From Carettochelys insculpta (lineage: Eukaryota; Chordata; Testudines; Carettochelyidae): a stretch of 64,000 bases of DNA. The DNA lies in assembly GCF_033958435.1 (NCBI RefSeq), contig NC_134145.1, positions 33,507,501 to 33,571,500 of the forward strand. The letters run 5' to 3'. Shown here one piece after another: positions 58,801 through 64,000 of the stretch; within the stretch, counting starts at the first letter, position 1, and each line of letters opens with the position of its first letter. The notes below the pieces were generated by a model. That model ran no database searches. It worked only from the letters and a program-made list of their open reading frames with translations, and was not told the DNA's origin. A program made the translations under genes and the position numbers.

Positions 58801-60881
58801 TACGTAATTGTTGAATACATTCCACTGGACGATTGTTTTTGTGGATTTTAATGTTTGCTGTTGTAAATATTCATGGAGAGTAAATAAGGGATAAGTGCCT
58901 TGAGGAAGTACAAATGATCTTATTGTCTAGATCATGGGTGTCCAACCTTTTGGCTTGCCGGGGCCGCATTGAGTGAAGATAGTCTTGGGCCGTGTACAAA
59001 ATATATAATATAGTTAATGTATATAAATCACATAATAATATTAAAAGTTTACGATCTTGTGGTGCTGCATTACTAGCTGTCCAGGGCCGCATGCAGCCCG
59101 CGGGCCGCAGGTTGGACACGCCTGGTCTAGATGGAAAACTTTTCCTTTGTTTAAAAGAATTTCTGATGCATTTAAAAATATGAAGTATTACCAATCACTT
59201 TAGGACACTGACTTTTAAAGCTAAACTGAAAAAGTTTTGCTAGAAATTGTTAATTAAACTGTTTTGGGCAGGGACAGTATCATTATGTCTTGCAAAGTAT
59301 CAAGCATATTGTCACTAAACAGATAAGGCCAGATCTGCACAGAAGAAAGTAGAGTTTTGAAAACGGTTAAATAGTTCCAGCAAAGTTTTCACTGAAACAG
59401 TTTCTTATAAAGATGGCTGATGTGGACAAAGGCTAGTTGTGGGTTTTTTGGTTTTTTGGTTTTTTCTTTCATGCTTTGTCCCTTCCTCCACTGGCTGGCG
59501 GTGGCCATACTGCACTAAAGCCTGTCTAAACTGAATTTGAAAAATTTTCAAACGCTATTCCCTTGTCAGCATAGATATGGCCTGTGTGCACTAAAGATGA
59601 AACCTTGCAGCAGTTATATACATCGACACTAAAATGACGAAACTAGCAAGGTTTAAAACCATGTGAGAATATCTCCTGCTATTCCATTTTACCTAAGTAG
59701 TGCAGACAAGTAATAGCAGTTTAAAGGCTATGTATCTAAAACAGGATTATTTTTACATGGTTATGGCTTTGCTGTGTTGCCAAGGCGTGCTACCTTGATA
59801 GAAATTCCCTCCCCACCTTTTTTAAGGTGCCACTGGACTTCTTACCACTCCGTCTCACCTACCAAAGTAGGTAGGGCATAAAAATCTGATCAGAGCGTCC
59901 TTGTAACAGAATTGATGCTTAGTAACCAGTAATCTTAAGAAAAAGTTCCTGGTATTTCTCTCACAATGAATGTCATCACAGCTACCAACAACATGGTTTG
60001 AAATAGTATTATTATGTTACAAATCTGTTCTCATTCCCGCATAAGTTATCACATCTGTCACTTGTGCTGAACATTCTCATACATCTGGCAAAGGGTGACT
60101 ATCATTTGTGCTGTCTTTGTGCTTTGTGTGTGATGTGAGTTTTCAGCTACTAATATGCCTACATAATATTAAATCTAATTAGGTATATTATCTGCATCTC
60201 TAACTACTACTTTGAACCCAAATAAAATCACATGACTAGGAACATTACTCTCTTAGCTATTCAGTTGATTTAGTTGTTAAGAGCTGGATGCAAACATTCT
60301 AATTATTTAAGGGGGTACAAATGCCAAATCTCTCTTAAGTGGATACATTCTATGTGTTATCCTCCACTTTGTGACTTAATTAAGAAAATTAAATTATTTC
60401 ACTTCCAAAGAAATCTCAATACTGTTAATTTGAAATAGTTTTGACACTTAAAATTTCAGTCTTACAAAGGAAATTGGGTTTACAATATGGAAGAATGCTT
60501 TGCCATAACTGAAATGTGAAGCTAATTAATCACATCACTTGCTAAGCGGCAAATATACCAAAAGTCTAGTTGTATTATGCTCTTCTAGAATAGATACCAA
60601 AAAATATGGTGTTAGTACAGTAACTTCTTCTCTAATAAGTGAATCGGAAACGTAAGCAATGTGCCAGAAGTAAAGCTCAAAGAAGTCAATACAAGCCTCT
60701 CTAGTGATCACAGTGAGCTTTGGATAAGACCTTATTTGAGGAGTTGGTTGTGTAAAGAAAGAAAAAAAATTAAAGTAACCTAATATCTTCTTGCTTCCAG
60801 ATTGCCTGCTGTTTTGAGCCCTCTTCAGATTTCACTAGGTGATGTTTACATGGAACTGAAAAATCTTGTCAAAACTTTCAG
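34758..60881 (+). CDS. RPAP2: RNA polymerase II-associated protein 2, 10 exons, 3' end outside window
   Basis: Ten plus-strand exons with AG/GT borders join in one frame to 552 codons plus two bases. The product aligns with RPAP2, the vertebrate Rtr1 homologue (human 612 residues). RPAP2 dephosphorylates serine 5 of the RNA polymerase II C-terminal repeats and helps polymerase assembly and nuclear import. Visible landmarks: the helical [20 protein letters not shown]; the zinc-binding Rtr1 pairs CGYPLC (residues 95 and 100) and CSNFC (131 and 135); a long acidic, serine-rich middle in exon 8; and the C-terminal VLEKLGK...[17 protein letters not shown] helices. Segments: 34758-34815, 38297-38342, 40595-40709, 42220-42318, 44493-44558, 47087-47175, 49254-49289, 50796-51768, 58247-58341, 60801-60881. 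The last 60-70 codons lie beyond 64000. The gene looks intact. Confidence 0.96.
35045..35600 (+). repeat. C-rich minisatellite, ~60 bp unit, 7-8 units, in RPAP2 intron 1
   Basis: GGTACC occurs at 35084, 35143, 35207, 35268, 35328, 35387 and 35441, with a last decayed copy at 35559, giving a 54-64 bp period. The unit is polypyrimidine-CAG-AGCCAG-GTACCCCCC then CCACCTCTACCCCATGCCC. It starts about 230 bp past RPAP2 exon 1, at the edge of the CpG island. Open proline-rich frames on both strands result from its composition. Confidence 0.9.
36108..37295. mobile_element. hAT-like element, G-rich interior
   Basis: Left end GCAGTGATCTCCAACTTTTT and right end GGTTGGTAACTGATGC are inverted copies of a hAT-type CAGTGNTNCCCAAC terminus; the internal subterminal GATCAATCAGTCGATTGCGA is typical. 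The interior has G-rich near-repeats with GTGCAGGAGG motifs. No transposase frame; no clear target duplication found. Confidence 0.5.
37330..37800. repeat. Unclassified repeat with internal near-duplication
   Basis: Segments CTCAGCTCTGAAGGCAATGC (about 37480), CCCAGCTCTGAAGGCAGCAG (about 37608) and CCCAGTTCTGAAGACACTGC (about 37732) recur about 125 bp apart, each followed by CATGCCAC-like or tyrosine-rich stretches. Likely a decayed interspersed repeat; family not recognised. Confidence 0.4.
38297..38342 (+). CDS. RPAP2: RPAP2 exon 2 (46 nt)
   Basis: Two bases completing glycine 20, 14 codons ([14 protein letters not shown]) and two bases of R35. Acceptor TTACTAG, donor GTATGA. Human TKQTSTLKQEDASKR has the same phases and length. 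It is far too short to be seen as an ORF. Confidence 0.88.
38343..40594. other. RPAP2 intron 2, no recognised content
   Basis: 2.25 kb, AT-rich. T-run at about 39229-39241. No exon or nameable repeat. Confidence 0.4.
40595..40709 (+). CDS. RPAP2: RPAP2 exon 3, start of Rtr1 region
   Basis: 115 nt: one base of R35 and 38 codons ([20 protein letters not shown], then [18 protein letters not shown]). Acceptor TTGTAG, donor GTATGT; ends in phase 0. It is the conserved N-terminal helix of the Rtr1 domain. A CR1 3' fragment lies about 55 bp past the donor. Confidence 0.95.
40765..40915 (+). mobile_element. CR1 3' end fragment, sense
   Basis: GGGAATGGGCAACAGGGGAT, then CTGGATACTGGGCTACGTGG and ACCTTTGGTCTGATCTAGCA match the 3' end of the CR1 subfamily whose antisense copies occur at 33430 and 45225. 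It lies about 55 bp after the exon 3 donor. Confidence 0.65.
40916..42219. other. RPAP2 intron 3, no further recognised content
   Basis: No feature supportable. Confidence 0.35.
42220..42318 (+). CDS. RPAP2: RPAP2 exon 4, first zinc-binding pair
   Basis: 99 nt, 33 codons, residues 74-106: [20 protein letters not shown], then [13 protein letters not shown]. The CX4C pair (C95, C100) is the first half of the Rtr1 zinc site. Acceptor TTTTAG, donor GTAAGT, phase 0 at both ends. Confidence 0.95.
42319..44492. other. RPAP2 intron 4
   Basis: A hAT-like scrap may lie at 42950-43200 (CAGTGGTAGGCTACCTGAGT, with a possible inverted end near 43190), and a GC-richer block at 43740-44290 (CAGCAAGGGAAGGGAAAAGG) may be an old insertion. 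Neither is firm. Confidence 0.3.
44493..44558 (+). CDS. RPAP2: RPAP2 exon 5
   Basis: 66 nt, 22 codons, residues 107-128 ([20 protein letters not shown], then RK). Nearly identical to human [20 protein letters not shown]. Acceptor TTTTTAG, donor GTATGT, phase 0 at both ends. Confidence 0.95.
45225..46460 (-). mobile_element. CR1-like LINE, antisense, interrupted by a retroelement
   Basis: 45225-45545 is the reverse complement of a CR1 3' end (GGCCATACTAGATCAGAGCA, then GCAATGAGTTCCACAGGGTT). 45978-46460 continues the same element into the RT C-terminus: the minus strand reads [20 protein letters not shown], the counterpart of [16 protein letters not shown] 432 bp insertion with target duplication separates the halves. 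Confidence 0.7.
45546..45977 (+). mobile_element. 5'-truncated retroelement with 13 bp target duplication
   Basis: CTTTTCTCAGATT occurs at 45533-45545 and again at 45978-45990, exactly flanking 432 bp. The insert starts in a coding-like stretch ([40 protein letters not shown]) and ends in the tail CTGATGAAGTGAGTCTGTGC, then GTGCCACAGGACCCTTCG and CACGGCTACGCCTCCGATA. The same tail occurs in the foldbacks at 18.6 and 34.0 kb and at about 52.1 kb. The target duplication and 5' truncation fit target-primed insertion. Whether it is a LINE or Penelope-like element is not settled. Confidence 0.8.
46461..47086. other. RPAP2 intron 5, remainder
   Basis: Nothing recognised. Confidence 0.35.
47087..47175 (+). 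CDS. RPAP2: RPAP2 exon 6, second zinc-binding pair
   Basis: 89 nt, 29 codons plus two bases, residues 129-157 ([20 protein letters not shown], then SPLWMREEE). C131 and C135 (CX3C) complete the zinc site begun in exon 4; C129 is an extra cysteine where human has serine. Acceptor TTCCAG, donor GTAATT. Confidence 0.95.
47302..47323 (+). repeat. (GT)11 microsatellite
   Basis: Eleven uninterrupted GT units in RPAP2 intron 6, about 125 bp past the exon 6 donor. Confidence 0.95.
47324..48718. other. RPAP2 intron 6, no recognised content
   Basis: AT-rich, nothing supportable. Confidence 0.35.
48719..49041 (+). mobile_element. TIR element, ~320 bp
   Basis: Left end GGCTGAACCTCTCTAGTCTG and right end CCAGACTAGAGAGGTTGAAC are near-perfect inverse copies of about 19 bp. 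The interior has no intact coding frame. The same family occurs inverted at 19300-19595. Confidence 0.8.
49254..49289 (+). CDS. RPAP2: RPAP2 exon 7 (36 nt)
   Basis: One base of R158, 11 codons ([11 protein letters not shown]), two bases of S170. Human has HPDFQLLKEEQS. Acceptor GCGCAG, donor GTACAG. Phase agrees with both neighbours. Confidence 0.9.
49815..50122. mobile_element. TTCGAA-rich TIR element
   Basis: AGGCTGTGTGTACGCTACAA at the left mirrors TAAGTGTAGATGCACCCATA at the right; inside, ACTTCGAAGT-type palindromes recur (near 49848, 49878, 49936, 50014). Related in design to the 10735-11416 element. Confidence 0.55.
50123..50372. mobile_element. Second, truncated TIR/foldback element
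   Basis: GGCTACATCTACACTAGCAT opens a new element abutting the first. CTTTTGAAAGTAATCCCCATC (from about 50277) faces GATGGGGATTACTTTAGAAAG (from about 50352), an inverted repeat around a T-rich centre. The expected right terminus is missing. Confidence 0.5.
50796..51768 (+). CDS. RPAP2: RPAP2 exon 8, large central exon
   Basis: 973 nt: one base of S170 and 324 codons, residues 171-494. It starts [20 protein letters not shown] and contains [37 protein letters not shown], an acidic [19 protein letters not shown] stretch and [20 protein letters not shown], all with clear human counterparts. It is mostly low-complexity and probably disordered, except for the conserved EWRTEETL block. Acceptor GTTACAG, donor GTAAGC at 51769. 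The frame stays open past the donor to a stop at 51859-51861. Confidence 0.96.
51769..52234 (+). repeat. RPAP2 intron 8 start with a retroelement tail
   Basis: About 51945-52190 includes TTGGTGAGAGACATGAGCTT, then CACAGAGCTCTTCTTTAGGT and, at about 52140, CCAAAATCTCTGTTAATCTA, then TGTGCCACAGGACTTCTTG, the same tail type as the 45.5 kb insert. It is followed by an AAAAATT-rich stretch before the CR1. Confidence 0.55.
52235..53793 (+). mobile_element. CR1 LINE, 5'-truncated, RT to 3' end
   Basis: Begins in the RT at [20 protein letters not shown], reads [20 protein letters not shown] and [10 protein letters not shown] (intact catalytic box), then the C-terminal region [19 protein letters not shown], and ends GTTCTATGATTCTATGAT. 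Stops and shifts at about 52592, 52690, 52993, 53190 and 53360 disable it. It is close to the 423-1282 copy. Confidence 0.93.
54150..57118 (+). mobile_element. CR1 LINE with endonuclease and RT, nearly full ORF2
   Basis: Endonuclease: [35 protein letters not shown] (54170-54470), then [11 protein letters not shown] and [11 protein letters not shown] in the next frame. RT and C-terminus: 54832-56439 uninterrupted (535 codons), with [20 protein letters not shown] and [21 protein letters not shown]-terminal pieces follow to 57038, and the 3' end is CCCTTCCAGTCCTGTGATTC. I count shifts near 54470, 54760 and 56400 and stops at about 54820, 56676 and 56841. ORF1 and the 5' UTR are absent. It belongs to a different subfamily from the copy just upstream. 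Confidence 0.93.
57119..58246. other. RPAP2 intron 8, right part
   Basis: No recognised repeat or exon. Confidence 0.4.
58247..58341 (+). CDS. RPAP2: RPAP2 exon 9
   Basis: 95 nt, 31 codons plus two bases, residues 495-525: [20 protein letters not shown], then [11 protein letters not shown]. Matches human [20 protein letters not shown]. Acceptor ATGCAG, donor GTATGT after AAAGT; phase 2, the GT joining A of exon 10 to give valine. Confidence 0.93.
58933..59124. mobile_element. hAT MITE, 192 bp, with perfect 8 bp target duplication
   Basis: GTCTAGAT at 58925-58932 is repeated at 59125-59132. Ends CATGGGTGTCCAACCTTTTG and GCAGGTTGGACACGCCTG are inverse copies (CAGGNGTGTCCAACCT). An 8 bp duplication and this terminus identify hAT. 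The GC-rich subterminal GGGCCGCA stretches also mirror one another. Confidence 0.9.
59133..60800. other. RPAP2 intron 9, right part
   Basis: A decayed AGCCTGTCTAAACT-type TIR scrap may lie at about 59500-59700. Otherwise AT-rich with nothing recognised. Confidence 0.35.
60801..60881 (+). CDS. RPAP2: RPAP2 exon 10, last seen in window
   Basis: 81 nt: one base of V526, 26 codons ([20 protein letters not shown], then NLVKTF) and two bases of the next arginine. Matches human [20 protein letters not shown]. Acceptor TTCCAG, donor GTAAGT. The terminal exons were not found by 64000. Confidence 0.94.
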
Positions 60882-63800
60882 GTAAGTGTGGGTCATTTCA
60901 GGGCTTTTTTTCTGATTAACTAGCATTTAATGTAGACATTCATGAACTAGGATCAAAGAAACCCCAGTGAAGATTTCCCCTGCTTCAGTAGTAAGTCAGT
61001 GTAGCTAACATCCGGTTCCCAGCTCCATCCTTTGCTTCACTGACTCTGCTCGGTTCACTATGAGTGTTTTATATATTTTTTTAAGAACTAGGCCAATGGT
61101 CTCAGGAGGATGCTGGTGAGTCCTTTAAAGATACTACTGCCCTGTCATCTCCTATGAAGTCTGGGCTTTTGAAATCTGTCACTTCCTCAGTGCAACCTGC
61201 AGAAGGGCTAAACGGGGGTGTGAGGTGTGATTAATGACGGTTCCTGCCAACTCCCTGGGCAGAGAGGAAAGTCAAGCTTGGCCTACTCTACTCCTGATTA
61301 CAAAAGAGAGGGTAAAGAACAGAGCTAAGAGCCATGTTAAAATTTCCTGCCTCAGGAAGCCTTAATATCTCCTAATGGCCTCAGTGAACCTAGCTCTTAG
61401 GAACATGAAGAAGATGGCAGCACAGATGGTGGATGGTGGCAATTTTTCTAAATGGCTGCCAACTCTGCAGGTCAGCGTCCAGTTTTTCTTCGCTGACACA
61501 GTACAGACTCCATGCCCTTCAGCATCAGCAAGAAGAGGGAGTGACAGCACTTGCTAATTGTGAGTGGCCTAGCTGTGTTGCAGGCCATTGAGTTTTGGTG
61601 TTGTGTCTTTGCTGTTGGCCGTTCACTGCAACACATGGATTTTTTTTAAAAATGCTTTCTGTGGCATTTTTAGTATCAAAGGGACAATTGAACTGACGAG
61701 CTACTCGTTAGAGCCACTTGAACCCTTAATTGAGGCTTAACATTATCAAAGATCATTTTAGATTAAAAAGCTGTATCCGAGACTGGTAAAGACAGAACGT
61801 TTTTTTAAGGTGATAGAGATGGTGTTATTTTTTTTTTCCTTTCATTTATGTAACTCATTTTTAAAAGAAATCCTGATTAACTCCACACATTCTCTTGGTA
61901 ACTATACCAAAAATAAGGATTATGAAAGAGCTTCTGTCATGTATGCTAGAGTTGCAGAGCTCTGTCCCACATCTGTGGCATGTAGGATATGTTACTCAGT
62001 CTGTAATGCTAAATTCATAAGAGCTGCTCAGCATGATTGAGGTCTCTGGATTGCTAATTAATTGCAGCTAATGATGCTTGAGTTGTCTTTTGGGTCAGTT
62101 AATGTTGAGACCGTTTTGTAATATTTTTGGATAAAGAATGAGTTCAAGGCCTCAGGTAGATAAGTGGGAGTTCTTATGTGGAGAATGTTAAAGTGAATGC
62201 TTTCTTTGGCATCTGGTTTGTGGTTAATTGAGACTTTTTCCCCCACATATTAAGGTTATAGTAGCACTTATAGCAAAGGGTTGGTGTTCTAGAGCAATGG
62301 GTAGGTGATTTGGGAGCATAATACCTTGAATTCATGTCGTTGCTGAAAACAAGATTACAAAATACAAGATGTGGGATGGGACCAAATTCTCTACTTCGGT
62401 TACCCATAGATTCCTTTCCACTAAGCCTGCATTCATTTTTTCCTTCCTACTGCTCCTAGCGAGAAGAGAAAATACATTGGGCCTTTTCTCCATCTTGGAC
62501 TTTTGCTGCAGCAGAGGCTGTTTGCAAATACTACATAATGGACATAAGGATAAAACCAGTGGTCATTGATCCATAGGACTCCAATCCTGCAATCACTTGT
62601 ACACTGAGGCTTAACTACACTCACACAAGCAATCTCATTGATTTCAATGAAACACAAGGGACAATTAAAGAATTTTCTAAAGTATTTGGAAGATTCAGGC
62701 CTTTAAGTATCACTTCCTATGTGAATGGTATTGAAATGCTGAATAAAAGAATGAGTGGATATCTCTGACAAATAGAAGTTCTCTCTTCTGGCTTCTGCAC
62801 TGGAAGTACTTCAGGCTGAAAAATTGCTGAAGGCCCATTATAGGGGATAAAAAGCCTGCTCATAATGTGGGAGAGTTTAGCTAAAGAAGGGTAAAAGAGA
62901 ATGTGGTGAACTGAGCAACAGCTATTTTCAGCTCCATTGGTTTTTAAAGAAACACATGCAGTTCAGCCTCTTTTGGGCAGCGTTTTATTCAACCCCACTG
63001 CTGGGAAGCGCTCTCAGGAGATCTCTGGAGACATTTCAGATGGTTATAGTTCTTTCCAAGCAAAGTCCCTCAGTGCCTGTAAGCTTTTGTTATGAAAACT
63101 GAGATGTCAAATAACTCTCCAGAGTCTGCCAAGGCATGTTGTTAAAATCCAGGTGAAAATAATGTATTTTCATAAAAATCTAGGTTAAATGACTAAGGGA
63201 ATAAAATAAAGAAACATGGTGGATGAAGTAATATTTTTTAGACCAATTCTGATAAAGGTGATTAAATACTTTTTTCACTCAATGTACAATCAACCCATAT
63301 TTTTCCCATGATACCACAGAGGACAAGAGCTTAGCAGGATTTTTAAAAAAGACGGGACATTTTATATAGATAACGAGAATATACAGAATTGTTATAGTGT
63401 ATGGATAAAAAAAGGGTATTTGGATATAAATAGTTATGTATTTTGGTGCATTAACCAGTGGATAATGGGAGCTGGGAAAGAACTTTTTCTAGGCCATGTT
63501 ATCTAATAACCATCTGTTTCACTTTTCTTGTACCTTCATCTGAAACATCTGGTCCTGGCCACGTTCTGAGATCATATACAGATCTGATTCAGTATGGCAA
63601 GTCCTATGTTTCTTGGCAATTCATCTATAACAGTTTCTTTTAAAGTGACAGTGTAACTCTCTGAGCACTGAGAGCCAGTACCTTCTATCCCTGGGGTGAG
63701 CAAGCCCTTATATTGTTAATTCTGAAAATACTGAATTGTTGGGACTCAGAGCTAAGTTTTGGCACAGAAGGACTCTGAATGTGCTTGAATCTTAGCTCCC

Positions 63801-64000
63801 GTTTGTTGTACCCTGTTCCTGTTAGAGGCAAGGACCATTTCTTGACAGAGGGGAATCTGATCAGTGATGGATCACTCCAGCAGGAGCTGACTCTGATTTA
63901 GTGAAAAAAATGTAGCCATGTAAACTATAGATGACAAGCATTTTGATGCCAAACAAGATATGACTTCCTGTACACAATCACACTTCCTTGCGCTTTTTGT
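60882..64000. other. RPAP2 intron 10 to right edge
   Basis: No further RPAP2 exon was found. At about 62570-62660 a weak amniote-type repeat scrap (CTCATTGATTTCAATGAAAC) occurs. Nothing else supportable. Confidence 0.4.

Noticed and set aside
61362..61557. Opposed 60-codon frames near the right edge
   Set aside because: Antisense shadows of each other with no homology; chance frames in intron sequence.
60882..64000. Search for the last RPAP2 exons
   Set aside because: No stretch matches the conserved C-terminal helices; the frames present show no homology.

Overview
This is nuclear DNA from a vertebrate, most likely a turtle. It has spliced genes with GT-AG introns, many CR1 LINEs ending in the ATTCTATG-type 3' repeat, a DIRS-type retrotransposon, and several short repeats that I associate from memory with turtle genomes. 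The elements rich in TTCGAA palindromes weakly suggest a soft-shelled turtle. That species guess is inference; the turtle call rests on the repeat mixture.

Two conserved genes lie head to head around a CpG-rich promoter at about 34.47-35.03 kb. To the left, on the minus strand, is GLMN (glomulin, an inhibitor of cullin-RING ubiquitin ligases). I resolved fifteen coding exons from the start codon at 31091 down to 3261. They join in one frame and give 494 codons; the last ~100 codons lie beyond base 1. To the right, on the plus strand, is RPAP2 (an Rtr1-family RNA polymerase II CTD phosphatase and assembly factor). Ten coding exons run from the start codon at 34758 to 60881 and give 552 codons; the last ~60-70 codons lie beyond base 64000. 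Human 1p22 has the same divergent GLMN/RPAP2 arrangement, so this is conserved synteny.

Nearly everything else is intron filled with transposable elements. From left to right: an LTR-like edge and a CR1 3' fragment (1-1282); a ~7.2 kb DIRS retrotransposon in a GLMN intron (4790-11990), itself carrying a Tx1-like LINE fragment and a TTCGAA-rich inverted-repeat element; CR1/L3-like antisense pieces (13.7-14.5, 21.0-21.5, 33.4-33.8, 45.2-46.5 kb); two foldback retroelement tails (18.6 and 34.0 kb); several short terminal-inverted-repeat elements; an old CR1 holding a pogo/Tigger-like MITE (26.8-28.7 kb); a ~60 bp C-rich minisatellite just inside RPAP2 intron 1 (35.05-35.6 kb); a hAT-like element (36.1-37.3 kb); a 432 bp retroelement insertion with a 13 bp target duplication (45.5-46.0 kb); two same-strand CR1 copies in RPAP2 intron 8 (52.2-57.1 kb); and a 192 bp hAT MITE with a perfect 8 bp target duplication (58.9 kb).

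I found no new multi-gene system. The observations most worth following are the nested DIRS locus, the two foldback tails, and the promoter-proximal minisatellite, in which every unit carries a polypyrimidine-AG and a CAG/GTA splice-like motif.
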